From Halobacillus amylolyticus (GTDB lineage: Bacteria > Bacillota > Bacilli > Bacillales > Halobacillaceae): 64,000 nt of DNA. The DNA is taken from contig NZ_CP095075.1 in assembly GCF_022921115.1 (NCBI RefSeq), positions 3,732,001-3,796,000 on the forward strand, in the 5' to 3' direction. The notes below the pieces were generated by a model. The model saw only the letters and a program-made list of their open reading frames with translations. It was not told the DNA's origin and ran no database searches. The position numbers and the translations under genes are program-made. This document shows, piece after piece, positions 52,001 through 61,212 of the stretch; positions within the stretch are counted from its first letter, which is position 1; every line of letters starts with the position of its first letter.

Positions 52001-54523
52001 GAGACAATTAAATCATCTAAACTAGCGTCAGAAACAGCACTTGATATTGATCATGGGCAAAGTTCACCTATAGAAAATGTTAATAAAAATCAACACTCTG
52101 CAACATATACAACATATAAACGTTTACAAGCAGGGGACTATATTGTTAGAACACAAGCTGATGACGGGATAAGGGTCTATTTAGACGGAAAATTAATTCT
52201 TGATCAATGGGAAAATAGCACATTTGGGGAACAAACAACTAACCTTATTAAAGTGAGAGATCATAGTAATAGTGGCAAAGATATCCATGAGATAAAGGTA
52301 GAATACTACGACGACTATAACCATAGTAAATTTAAATTCTCATTATTACCTGTAAAAGAAGAGATTCCTGAACAGGGATGGATAGGTCTTTATTATCCGA
52401 ATGAAAACCTAAATAATGCAACTGCTGTGGAGGGTGGAACAAACTCTGTTAAACAGTTGGATAGAATTTCAAAATATTGGTTGGAAGATAAACCTAAGAA
52501 TAGTATTCCGGAAGATAACTTTTCCGCGAGCTTCTATCGTTATATAAACGGAAACAAAGATTACTTTGTTCAGACTTTTGCGGATGATGGTGTAAGACTG
52601 TCAATAGATGATAATAGAGTAATAGATGCCTGGCACCCTTCACCAGGAGATATCCATAGGGGCTTAGTAACAGGATTATCAAACACTAACCATAGGGTGC
52701 AGCTAGATTACTTTGATCAAACGTCAAATGCTGTCCTATACAATGATGTTGTGGAGTTAGGTGATTGGGTTGCTTATTATTATGGTAACAATGATTTAAA
52801 TGGGTATCCTGTAAACTCTGACGTGTTTTCACCTAATTCTAGTGGTGGGTTTACGGATAACTATAATCAAACCTTAGATCGAGTACCGAATAATAACATT
52901 TCGACTAGATATACTACGGCTAAACGTATCGAAGAGGGTTCATATCATCTGAACGTAAATCTTTATGGCGGAGTTCAAGTACTGATAGATGGTGAAGTAG
53001 TAATAGACAGACGGTACCAGGATAATGAGCAAGATCGTACTGTTAAAGTCGATATTGAAGACACACCAAATCAAGGAAATATACATTGGATTGAGGTTCG
53101 CTATTTTAATGAAAGTGCGAAAAGTAATATTAAACTTTCACTTACTAAGTATAACGAAAGAGCATATCTCAATGAAGATAGTTGGACAGCAGAATATTAT
53201 CCTAATGTTATCGATCCCAATAGCAATTCACCCCAATCTTCTAACGGGGTAGCATATATTGTTGATGGAATTGATAACATCGAATTTGATTGGGAAAATA
53301 ATAGTCCCCATTCAATGTTACCATCTGATGAGTTCTCAGTTATTTTTAGAAAAGAATTAGTGGTAAATGAAGACACTGCCTATGACTTTAGTGTTTTGGC
53401 TGATGATGGCGTGATAGTAGAGGTGGATGGTGAGAGGATTATAGATTCTTGGAAAGGCAGCGATTATGAATTAAGAGAAGCCAAAAACCATTACCTTACT
53501 AAAGGAAGTCATACTATTACAGTAAAATACTTTGAAGGATCTAGGAGAGCAGCAATTGAGTTATCCTATAAACAATCTGTATTAAAAGAGGTTAACAGTA
53601 CTTATACATCATATGAGCTTTCGCTAGATCGTATGGTTAATGTACAAATGACTGCTAGTCCTGCCACAGATATAAGGTATAAACTTTATATAAGGGAAGA
53701 TGGCTTACTAGAGGGAACTCCATCAGCAGGTTTCGGTACTGTAGATGGGGGAACTTGGAATATCCGGCGTGGGCCTGGTACTAGTTTCCAAACAGGTGCT
53801 CAAGTTACCAGTGGGGATGTATTTCCAATTAGAGGGAGCGTTAAAGGTTCTGATGGTTATATGTGGCACCATATTACTAGTACGAACTCTTGGGTGGTTC
53901 CTACTAAAGAAGATCTTGCATATTATGTTAACCCTAATAATTTCACAGGTGATTTCAGACAATCTCTACAGTTCTTAAAGTTATCGGACAGTGGAGATAT
54001 CAACATCCAGGAAGTAAACGAAAAAATTCTACAAAATAAAGGAATTTTAAAGGGAAAAGCAAAGTCTTTTGAAGAAGCTGGTAAAAAGCATGGGGTTAAC
54101 ATTATTTATCTAATAGCCCATGCCTTACTAGAATCTGGAAACGGGAATTCAGAACTTTCTACTGGAGTAGTTGTTGATGGTGAGGAAGGAAGAAAAGTTG
54201 TTTATAACATGTATGGAATAGGTGCATATGATAACTGTGCCTTAGCGTGTGGTTCCCAGTATGCATATGATGCAGGTTGGTTTACACCTGAAGCTGCTAT
54301 TATTGGTGGAGCTCAGTTTATCGGGGATGGTTATGTAAATGCTGGTTTAGATACTTTATATAAAATGCGTTTTAACCCCGAAGCTATTGAGAATAATGGT
54401 AAGTATGGAAGGCAATATGCAACCGATATTGGGTGGGCCTATAAGCAAACTAGAAGAATATATGAGCTTTATAATTTGCTTGAGTCTTATAGCATTACGT
54501 TAGATATTCCAAGGTTTAAATAA
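49091..54523 (+). CDS. Giant secreted autolysin: 11 PA14-like repeats, SH3 domain and N-acetylglucosaminidase domain
   Basis: 1810 aa from ATG 49091 (GGAGGTG 6 bases upstream; ATG 49046 lacks a site). Signal peptide at about 1-33. Eleven PA14-like beta units of ~125-135 aa fill about 35-1500 in alternating types. Type A has SDYFSASF then YFVKTFADDRVRVSVNG and RWSNSAGE. Type B has SLSFDHGYNSP then VDDGIRIYVDG and KSKLDFKI. There are five A-B pairs and one last A. An SH3-like domain (GTWNIRRGPGTSFQTG) follows. The C-terminus (~180 aa) is a LytG-like endo-beta-N-acetylglucosaminidase with LIAHALLESGNGNSELSTG, Glu likely catalytic. PA14 units should bind glycans. Its place within the tag cluster suggests teichoic acid or wall binding. 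Confidence 0.85.
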   Translation: MIVLKLKLNMRLSLFLALIIILTPLLGKEVAKAAESNWSGAFYNNQTLSGTSIPASYESLSFNWGNSSPKKGVHSDYFSSRFSKKLTLSQKQDYFVKTFADDGIRVKVDGKTVIDRWSSSAGEFNQAFLPNLQTGTHEVTVDYFDRRHGATQFADVLKFGDWIGYYYDNKSLEGNPMGTKVFYPKSVRSLQFDHGYNSPNVKGIGKGDFSAEFYTAMRIPAGKYVLKTIPDDGIRVYIDGKKALDYWQPSDSKEKSNIINVEDKSSGEKDVHWIKIEYFENGGKSKLDFKLTPLSEALSSEKWLASHYNSTSPMGNGIVETNKSHKEINFKWGFGSPYNGIRSDYFSSSFFKRLDPNQNYFVKTFADDRVRVSVNGDFVLNRWSNSAGEEDAGLITGLEPSNIVQVDYMDNTREATLLADVLPVGDWMSYYYNNNNLDGTPVYKEQLDGISNSLSFDHGYNSPSEKVSKNEFTASFTTYKKLSAGKYLFNTKVDDGIRIYVDDNLVVNQWGKSRYQEELNHVVEISDLKGREKEFHKIRIEYREFEGKSRLDFKITPFNRTFSYDSWTGIYYNDRNLSGVGKISPNSYESLDFTWGFGSPMEGIKTDYFSASFYKKIRAGKDYFVQTYADDRVQVSVNDNYVIDRWSNSSGEVDNGVITNRNKDSLVKVNYMDNTRHAKLKADIVPFNDWIGYYYNNVEPKGAPDAKAILSGVDNSLSFDHGYGRPLKGINEDDFSANFTTYKRLDPGRYVLNTKVDDGIRIYVDGELVINQWQKNRFNEDLQHVLDIQNNEGSNIHEIKIHYKEFSGKSKLDFEISPIHEVLSTDSYLAAYFNQSSPTGIGVIDANSPIKDINFSWNSNASLNSISTTNNFSASYHKLLPSNHDYFVQTYTKDKVRVKVNGKEIINNWSSNNEGVAKGYITNLKSPVQLQIDYSKNSDNGMVMSDVVPFGDWIVHYYNNKSLSGTPVANETIKSSKLASETALDIDHGQSSPIENVNKNQHSATYTTYKRLQAGDYIVRTQADDGIRVYLDGKLILDQWENSTFGEQTTNLIKVRDHSNSGKDIHEIKVEYYDDYNHSKFKFSLLPVKEEIPEQGWIGLYYPNENLNNATAVEGGTNSVKQLDRISKYWLEDKPKNSIPEDNFSASFYRYINGNKDYFVQTFADDGVRLSIDDNRVIDAWHPSPGDIHRGLVTGLSNTNHRVQLDYFDQTSNAVLYNDVVELGDWVAYYYGNNDLNGYPVNSDVFSPNSSGGFTDNYNQTLDRVPNNNISTRYTTAKRIEEGSYHLNVNLYGGVQVLIDGEVVIDRRYQDNEQDRTVKVDIEDTPNQGNIHWIEVRYFNESAKSNIKLSLTKYNERAYLNEDSWTAEYYPNVIDPNSNSPQSSNGVAYIVDGIDNIEFDWENNSPHSMLPSDEFSVIFRKELVVNEDTAYDFSVLADDGVIVEVDGERIIDSWKGSDYELREAKNHYLTKGSHTITVKYFEGSRRAAIELSYKQSVLKEVNSTYTSYELSLDRMVNVQMTASPATDIRYKLYIREDGLLEGTPSAGFGTVDGGTWNIRRGPGTSFQTGAQVTSGDVFPIRGSVKGSDGYMWHHITSTNSWVVPTKEDLAYYVNPNNFTGDFRQSLQFLKLSDSGDINIQEVNEKILQNKGILKGKAKSFEEAGKKHGVNIIYLIAHALLESGNGNSELSTGVVVDGEEGRKVVYNMYGIGAYDNCALACGSQYAYDAGWFTPEAAIIGGAQFIGDGYVNAGLDTLYKMRFNPEAIENNGKYGRQYATDIGWAYKQTRRIYELYNLLESYSITLDIPRFK

Positions 54524-54547
54524 TAATTCTATAAATCAGTTTGAATT

Positions 54548-54588
54548 AGAGAGGGTACCTCAAAATTACTTTTAGAGGTACCTTCTCT
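54548..54588 (+). terminator. Terminator of the autolysin gene
   Basis: GGTACCTC / GAGGTACC extended by AGAG-type pairs to 14 bp, then TTTTT. Confidence 0.85.
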
Positions 54589-54679
54589 TTTTCTAAAACT
54601 ACTAGTTAGTACTGACCCCTATAAATTATTACTGGCTAACGTATTATATGAGAATTCTAAAATTAAATGAGGTTTTCCA

Positions 54680-55735
54680 ATGAATAGGAATACTACCATT
54701 GACTTTATAAAATTCTTTGCTATGATCTTCATTGTTTATATCCATGCCAATGCTTTTGAAAATGTAAATATACTAGGTGTTGAAGGAAAAAAAATAGATC
54801 TAATTATTGATACTTTTGCCCGTTTTGGAGTGCCATTTTTCTTTATGGTTTCCGGATATTTAGTCGTTAACCAAGTTCAAAATCGTGGAGGTAAGTATTT
54901 TACTGGCTATATCTTCAAACTAGTTAAACTCTATGTAGCATGGTTTCTTTTTTTTATATTTTACGATTTATTAATGAAAATTATTAATGAAGGCTTCAAA
55001 ACTGGTGTATTATGGGATTATGTAGCCAGCTATAATTCTCTTGAAGTATTCTACTATGGTGCTGGTCACACTCAATATCATCTTTGGTATCTTTTAGCAG
55101 CAATTTGGGGTATGGTAATCTTTTCAATATTTTACTATTTCCAAAAAACCAATATTCTATTTTTTATCAGTCTTACCCTATATTTGATCGGGCTTCTTGA
55201 TCAGTCGTACTCAGGGATTTATAATTTATATTTTAATTCTAGGGATGGTATATTCTTTGGGTTGTTTTATATAACCTTAGGTGCAATGTTTGCTCAAAGT
55301 AAAAATACCATAGGTTTCAGCTATAGGATAAAACCTGCAGTATGGCTAGTTACATTCTTTGGGCTATCTTTTATTCAAGTAGTGGAAAGAGTGGTTACAA
55401 TTTATTGGATGAATGGTAAAGAGGGAAATTATTTTATTTCTACTATACCTATAGTTATTGTGTTGTTTTTGTTTATAATAAACAAGCCTGATATCGGTAA
55501 GGGGTCTTGGGTTAATTATATAGGTAAACAAACGGTAGGAATATATGTGGTTCACACAGCGGTTATTAATATAACTAATCAATTAATAGATTATTGGGAA
55601 TTGAATTATTTTAGGGAACATCTGTTGTGGGGAATATTATTTACACCTTATATTTTCTTCTTTTCCTATGCAACATACATGACAATACAAAAGCTAAAAA
55701 AAGAAGCTTTGTTAAGGCTAAAAAAGAATGCATAA
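54680..55735 (+). CDS. Acyltransferase family 3 membrane protein
   Basis: 351 aa, ten TM helices, of the group that O-acetylates cell-surface sugars (OatA/WecH-like). It starts TTIDFIKFFAMIFIVYIHAN with the conserved His, and includes FGVPFFFMVSGYLV (about 48-61) and HLWYLLAAIWGM (about 136-147). No extracellular SGNH domain is fused. Within the teichoic acid cluster, the likely target is a wall polymer sugar or peptidoglycan; this is inference. Codon use is AT-rich like the following tag genes. Confidence 0.85.
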   Translation: MNRNTTIDFIKFFAMIFIVYIHANAFENVNILGVEGKKIDLIIDTFARFGVPFFFMVSGYLVVNQVQNRGGKYFTGYIFKLVKLYVAWFLFFIFYDLLMKIINEGFKTGVLWDYVASYNSLEVFYYGAGHTQYHLWYLLAAIWGMVIFSIFYYFQKTNILFFISLTLYLIGLLDQSYSGIYNLYFNSRDGIFFGLFYITLGAMFAQSKNTIGFSYRIKPAVWLVTFFGLSFIQVVERVVTIYWMNGKEGNYFISTIPIVIVLFLFIINKPDIGKGSWVNYIGKQTVGIYVVHTAVINITNQLIDYWELNYFREHLLWGILFTPYIFFFSYATYMTIQKLKKEALLRLKKNA

Positions 55736-55811
55736 GGTAATCATTGTAGAATTGTAAAAAGTTATTTATAATGATTTATTATGATGAAAATTGTACTTTG
55801 GAGGAAAAAAA

Positions 55812-56693
55812 ATGAAATCAGTTAAGAAGGCAATTATACCGGCTGCTGGTCTAGGCACAAGATTCCTACCAGCCACTAAAGCTATGCCTAAGGAAATGTT
55901 ACCTATTGTAGACCGTCCCACAATTGAATACATTGTAGAAGAAGCAGTGAAATCTGGGATTGAAGACATTATTATAGTTACCGGAAAAGGAAAAAGAGCA
56001 ATTGAAGACCATTTTGATAGTGCGTTTGAGCTAGAAGAAAGCTTGGTAAAAAAAGAGAAATTCGAAATGTTAGAAGAAGTTAGGAAATCAGCTAATGTTG
56101 ATATACACTATATACGACAAAAAGAGCCGAAAGGGTTAGGTCATGCTATATGGTGTGCAAGGAAATTCATAGGGGATGAACCTTTCGCTGTACTTTTGGG
56201 GGATGATATTGTCCAACATGACAAACCTTGTTTGAGGCAGCTTATGGATGAATATGAACAAGTTCAATCATCTGTCATTGGTGTGCAATTTGTTCCCGAT
56301 GATCAAACGCATAGATATGGAATTATTGATCCACTAGAGCAAGATGGACGAAGGTTCAAGGTGAAAAAGTTTGTAGAAAAGCCTGTTGAAAATGCGCCTT
56401 CTAATATGGGGATTGTTGGTCGTTACATTCTTACACCAGAGATTTTTGACTATTTAAGTGAGCACAACATTGGAGCTGGGGGAGAAATACAGCTAACTGA
56501 TGCTATTGAACAATTGAATAAATTGAAACCTGTATATGCTTACGAATTTGAAGGTAATCGTTATGATGTAGGTGAAAAATTCGGTTTTATACAAACTACT
56601 TTAGAAATAGCGCTAACACGAGATGATTTAAGAGAACCATTAGAAAGATATATAAAGGAATTGAATGAACAGTTAAGTGGTGTTAAAAAATAA
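55812..56693 (+). CDS. gtaB: UTP-glucose-1-phosphate uridylyltransferase
   Basis: 293 aa from ATG 55812 with TTGGAGG upstream. It makes UDP-glucose. Motifs: nucleotide-binding [20 protein letters not shown] (about 11-30), the glucose-1-phosphate site [20 protein letters not shown] (about 190-209), and [15 protein letters not shown] near the end. It works between PgcA (44173) and TagE (59164), giving the glucose for teichoic acid decoration. It is also known as galU. A strong terminator follows. Confidence 0.93.
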   Translation: MKSVKKAIIPAAGLGTRFLPATKAMPKEMLPIVDRPTIEYIVEEAVKSGIEDIIIVTGKGKRAIEDHFDSAFELEESLVKKEKFEMLEEVRKSANVDIHYIRQKEPKGLGHAIWCARKFIGDEPFAVLLGDDIVQHDKPCLRQLMDEYEQVQSSVIGVQFVPDDQTHRYGIIDPLEQDGRRFKVKKFVEKPVENAPSNMGIVGRYILTPEIFDYLSEHNIGAGGEIQLTDAIEQLNKLKPVYAYEFEGNRYDVGEKFGFIQTTLEIALTRDDLREPLERYIKELNEQLSGVKK

Positions 56694-56701
56694 GCTAAGC
56701 T

Positions 56702-56730
56702 TAAGGCGGACTTTCAAAAAGTCCGCCTTA
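56702..56730 (+). terminator. Terminator of gtaB
   Basis: A 12-bp stem (TAAGGCGGACTT / AAGTCCGCCTTA) with a 5-nt loop, then AAAATTTG. Weak T-tract. Confidence 0.75.
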
Positions 56731-56974
56731 AAAATTTGTCTTTCAGATTTGTTTTGAATAAAGTATGATTAAGAATATAATTATAATGTCTATGTATGCT
56801 TTTATTAAAAATCCTCTAATATAAATCGTTTTTATAAGATTGAAAATCAACTGAGTAAAAAGTTTCTGGTCACTTTTATATTGTATTGCTCTTAGTTATT
56901 ATTACAACTGTTTAATGAAACATTTACTTTTGTTCACAAGAATTTTAACTACATAAAGAAAAGGGAGGTATTTC

Positions 56975-59023
56975 ATGAGACAAAAAAGTAAGCAACAGCC
57001 ATATGCTGCAGATATTAAACTACATGGCAACCACCAAATATCAATATTTATACCAATGTCTAAACAAAAAGACCGTAATAATCGCTTAATCTTAGTTAAT
57101 AGGCAAACTCAAGAAGAAATAAACCTACCTTTAAATAGGAAAGACGTGAATCGTGTTACATGGCTTCTTTATGGAGTCTTGGATTATTCTGTATGGAGTA
57201 AGAAGTTATTCAATGGTAAGTATTGGGATCTTTATTTGCAAAATAGTGAAGGTACTCGGCGTGTAAGCGGTACAAACAATTCATTTGAGTACGTAAGAAT
57301 TAATCAGGATGGGAGCACATTCCACCCGTATGTTACTGAAAAAGGTAATGTTTCATTCAAACATAGCGAAGTTGATCTTTTTGCAGGTATAAATGATGTC
57401 AATCTTAATGATGATGGAGTGATAACCATCAAGGGCCAAGTGGAAAAGATAGATTTGAATAGAGTTAAAGAAAGTTATATGATCATTAGTGATTCATCTA
57501 ATACTGAAAACAGAATACCTATTCAAATAACAGAAAATACAGGGGAGAATTTTAATATATTCCAAACCCAAATTCAACTTGATGAAGCTTATACAGTATT
57601 AGTGCCTAATGCATTGAAGTTTACACTAGGATTAGAGTATACAGAGGAAGAGGCAGTTGTGGTAAGGGAAAGTCCAAGGTTAAAATATCATGGGCCCGGC
57701 ACATTTGAGAAAACTCAAATTATTTATGATGGTAAAACTCAAATTAAATTTACTATTAAACCTACCAAGAAAAAAAGATACCTATCAGTTAAAATACTTG
57801 AAGACAACCCCTTAAAGGAAACAGCCGAAAAGCTTGAATTAAAAGTGATTAAAATTAGAAGAGGTAAAAAAGCACTAAAACTTTATAAAAAAATTTTTCG
57901 AATTGCGAGTTTACTTCCACGGAAAAATAATTTGGTTGTGTTCGAAAGTTTTCACGGCAAGCAGTATAGTGACAGTCCACGAGCGATATACGAATATATG
58001 AAAAAAAATGAACCTGGTTATCATTTAGTTTGGAGTGCAGACAGAAGGTTCTATAATGAACTTAAAGAAAAAGAACTTCCTGTCGTAAGGCGATTTTCCA
58101 TTAAATGGTTGTTAGTGATGACTAGGGCTAAATATTGGGTGACAAATACACGTCTCCCTAACTGGATGCCAAAACCTAAAGGTACTGAGTATTTGCAAAC
58201 TTGGCACGGAACTCCTTTAAAACGACTGGCAACTGATATGAATGAAGTTCATATGCCGGGTACGAACACATTTAAATACAAGAGTAACTTCATTAAAGAA
58301 ACTGGTAAATGGGATTATTTAGTGGCTCCTAATCAATATTCTAGTGAAATATTTGAGAGAGCTTTCTTGTTTAATGGTAAGATGATTGAGTCTGGTTATC
58401 CAAGAAATGATTACTTGAATCAGCAAGATAATCAGGAAACGATTGACGGCTTGAAAGAAAGTTTAAATATCCCGACAGATAAAAAAGTGATATTGTACGC
58501 ACCAACCTGGAGAGATAATCAATTTTATCAAAAAGGAAAATACAAATTCGATCTTAGTTTAGATTTAGAACAAATGAGAGAGGAATTAGGTGATGATCAT
58601 GTAGTAATTCTTCGAATGCATTACCTAATTGCTGAAAACTTTGACCTTGGTCCGTTTGAAGGCTTTGCCTATGATCTTTCTAAACATGAAGATATCCGTG
58701 ATTTATATTTAATCTCTGATGTATTAATCACTGATTATTCATCTGTATTTTTTGATTATGCTAATTTGAGAAGGCCAATTATTTTTTACGTATATGACCT
58801 TGATGAATACCGCGACAGCTTAAGAGGTTTTTATTTGGACTTAGAAACGGAAGCCCCAGGCCCATTAACTAAAACAACGGATGAGGTAATTAACTCAATT
58901 AATGCATTTGAAAATAGTAATTATCTTTTAGGTAAAGAGTTTGAAAAGTTTTATGATCGTTTCTGTTCTTGGGAGGATGGAGAATCTTCTAAGCGTGTTG
59001 TAGAAGAAGTCTTTAAAAAATAA
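56975..59023 (+). CDS. tagF: CDP-glycerol:poly(glycerophosphate) glycerophosphotransferase, TagF-type polymerase
   Basis: 682 aa. An N-terminal ~300-residue beta-rich part (NRLILVNRQTQEEINLPL at about 32-49) precedes the catalytic GT-B domain (about 315-680). Catalytic motifs: VVFESFHGKQYSDSPRAIYE, LQTWHGTPLKRLATDM with the active His, YAPTWRDNQFYQ, VVILRMHY and VLITDYSSVFFDYANLRRPI. It extends the glycerol-phosphate chain of wall teichoic acid at the membrane. GGGAGG before ATG 56975. Its N-terminal module resembles the TagE C-terminus. Confidence 0.9.
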   Translation: MRQKSKQQPYAADIKLHGNHQISIFIPMSKQKDRNNRLILVNRQTQEEINLPLNRKDVNRVTWLLYGVLDYSVWSKKLFNGKYWDLYLQNSEGTRRVSGTNNSFEYVRINQDGSTFHPYVTEKGNVSFKHSEVDLFAGINDVNLNDDGVITIKGQVEKIDLNRVKESYMIISDSSNTENRIPIQITENTGENFNIFQTQIQLDEAYTVLVPNALKFTLGLEYTEEEAVVVRESPRLKYHGPGTFEKTQIIYDGKTQIKFTIKPTKKKRYLSVKILEDNPLKETAEKLELKVIKIRRGKKALKLYKKIFRIASLLPRKNNLVVFESFHGKQYSDSPRAIYEYMKKNEPGYHLVWSADRRFYNELKEKELPVVRRFSIKWLLVMTRAKYWVTNTRLPNWMPKPKGTEYLQTWHGTPLKRLATDMNEVHMPGTNTFKYKSNFIKETGKWDYLVAPNQYSSEIFERAFLFNGKMIESGYPRNDYLNQQDNQETIDGLKESLNIPTDKKVILYAPTWRDNQFYQKGKYKFDLSLDLEQMREELGDDHVVILRMHYLIAENFDLGPFEGFAYDLSKHEDIRDLYLISDVLITDYSSVFFDYANLRRPIIFYVYDLDEYRDSLRGFYLDLETEAPGPLTKTTDEVINSINAFENSNYLLGKEFEKFYDRFCSWEDGESSKRVVEEVFKK

Positions 59024-59163
59024 ATTACCATGCATAGGCACATCTACGGTTAGAACTACGAAGCTTTTTCCTTAAAAAATTCAATTGAAAACTATGTAAT
59101 AATTTAATTTCTCAGAGTGTTTTTTAAGTTGATATCAATAACCCACCTTAGGAGGTAATGGAT

Positions 59164-61164
59164 TTGAATAAATGCTCACCTGTCTTTGTATTTAATTCTC
59201 TTGATTCAGTTAGAGGTGGACTTACAAAAGCTGTATTAACAAGAGCTAACTTTTTAATTAATAAATACGATAATGTTATTTTTTTAACCTTAGCATTTCA
59301 ACAAAATTATCACGAGATTATAGAAAAACTTTATGAAAATGGAAGTCTTGATAGAAGGGTCAAGGTTCTGAACTTCTTTGATGACTTAAAGAATGTTTCT
59401 CCTCAAGAAGAAAGTTCTAATGTTGAGAGTAGTGTTGAAGAAGATGGCCTACAGTATTTTAAGGACCCGAATAATGAATTACCTAGCTATCGGTACTATC
59501 AGAATGGAGTATATGTAAAATATAAGCGTTTCGACTCAGACGGAAGACTCCTTCTTGTAGATTATATGAGTGAGGGAAGACATCGTTTAAGAAGGGAAGA
59601 GTATGATGAATTAGGTCATATTTCTAGGATTCGTCATATGGACTTAGTTAAAAACAAACCAAAATTAGATCGGTACGTTGATTCAGAGAAAAATTGTTTC
59701 CTTTCTGTTTGGATTGACTCAAGCAATAAAAAACAAGGAAGAACATTGTATTTAGGCAAAGATCCTAAAGAGTATGGAAGTCTTTATGATGCATATATAA
59801 ATTGGGTTTCTCAAAAATTAAAATCAATAGATAACCCCATTGTTATGTCTGATTCAAGATTCACTGATGGATTGGTAACGTCCCTGAAAAATAAAAATAT
59901 TAAACGAATTGCTATTTTGCATAATAATCATTTTAATAAACCCTTTGACGGTAGTGAAGGAATAAAAAGTACATGGTCCCCGTTCTTAAAAAATATTAGT
60001 AAATATGATAATGTGGTTTTTTTAACTGAGGAACAAAAAAATGACATAGGTGAGTTTTGCGGAAATAGTAGTAAATATACTGTAATTCCGCATTCTGCCC
60101 AAAAAGTTGAGACGAAAACAGAAAAACCTAAAGATTACCACCCTTATTCAGCGGTCACCTTAGCAAGATATAATTCTCAAAAACGTTTGGATGAAGCTAT
60201 TCGTGCTTTTTCATATGTTGTAAAAGAAATTCCTGATGCGCAGTATTTCATTTATGGTTTTGGGGGAGAACAATCTAAGCTTGAAAATTTAATTGGTGAA
60301 TTAAAGTTACAAAAGAATGTACATTTAAAGGGTTTCACAACTGATCCTACGGCAACTTACCAATCGGCGGCGTGTTCTATTCTTACTTCTGATTATGAAG
60401 GTTTCGGTTTAGTCATGACAGAGAGTATGGCTGCTGGGACACCAGTTGTGGCCTATGACGTGAAATATGGTCCTAAAGATATTATTAAAGATAATATAGA
60501 TGGATTTTTAGTACCTAAAGGTAACAAGAAGAAACTAGCCGATAGGATAATTACTTTAATGAAAGACCAAACCCTTAGAAATTCCATGGGTGAAAAAGCA
60601 TATGAGGTGGTTAACCGTTTTAGCTTTGAGAAGTATGAAGAAAATTGGTTTAACCTTTTGGAAAAGCTTAATAGAGAAATACAAGATGAGATTAATAATC
60701 CTATTAAATCAAGTGCTGTTTTAGATTCCTATGGGGATAATAAAAAAATTCGATTGACCTTAGAAATTGGGAACAATGATATGGATTATCATCAAGATTA
60801 TAAGTACAATATACTTATTGTTAATCGTTATTCTAAAGAAGAGAAACAGAAACCAATTAAATGTGAAAATGGGAAGTTTTATTCAATTATTGAATTGGAT
60901 GAAATTTTGTTGGATAATACAACATGGGATTTTTACTTAAATGCTTTTAAAGATCAAAAATCTTATAAAAAGCGTCTAAAATGGAAAGATAAGGCTGGTT
61001 TTGAAATGCTAGTGGACCAAAGTAATAAGATTTATGCTTATGAAACGAAGAAAAATAATTATTCCATACATGTTGTTTCTTTTGAACAAAAAAGGTCTGA
61101 AACTAATCAATCTGTTATTGATTCTGATGGGGTATGGGGTAAGGTTAAAGGTTTTTTAAAGTAA
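59164..61164 (+). CDS. tagE: Poly(glycerol-phosphate) alpha-glucosyltransferase, TagE-like
   Basis: 666 aa from TTG 59164, preferred because GGAGGT lies 7 bases upstream (ATG 59158 would leave only 1). GT4-family retaining transferase that puts glucose from UDP-glucose on the glycerol-phosphate chain. N-terminal acceptor domain with SVRGGLTKAVLTRA, donor domain (about 325-505) with SAVTLARYNSQKRLDEAIRA and SDYEGFGLVMTESMAAGTPV carrying the EX7E motif. A C-terminal ~110-residue module (ILIVNRYSKEEKQ) follows. Length matches B. subtilis TagE (about 673). Confidence 0.88.
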   Translation: MNKCSPVFVFNSLDSVRGGLTKAVLTRANFLINKYDNVIFLTLAFQQNYHEIIEKLYENGSLDRRVKVLNFFDDLKNVSPQEESSNVESSVEEDGLQYFKDPNNELPSYRYYQNGVYVKYKRFDSDGRLLLVDYMSEGRHRLRREEYDELGHISRIRHMDLVKNKPKLDRYVDSEKNCFLSVWIDSSNKKQGRTLYLGKDPKEYGSLYDAYINWVSQKLKSIDNPIVMSDSRFTDGLVTSLKNKNIKRIAILHNNHFNKPFDGSEGIKSTWSPFLKNISKYDNVVFLTEEQKNDIGEFCGNSSKYTVIPHSAQKVETKTEKPKDYHPYSAVTLARYNSQKRLDEAIRAFSYVVKEIPDAQYFIYGFGGEQSKLENLIGELKLQKNVHLKGFTTDPTATYQSAACSILTSDYEGFGLVMTESMAAGTPVVAYDVKYGPKDIIKDNIDGFLVPKGNKKKLADRIITLMKDQTLRNSMGEKAYEVVNRFSFEKYEENWFNLLEKLNREIQDEINNPIKSSAVLDSYGDNKKIRLTLEIGNNDMDYHQDYKYNILIVNRYSKEEKQKPIKCENGKFYSIIELDEILLDNTTWDFYLNAFKDQKSYKKRLKWKDKAGFEMLVDQSNKIYAYETKKNNYSIHVVSFEQKRSETNQSVIDSDGVWGKVKGFLK

Positions 61165-61212
61165 TTTATTAACACGCTTTTGTGTTATAGGCAAGTTAGG
61201 TAGGTAAATATA

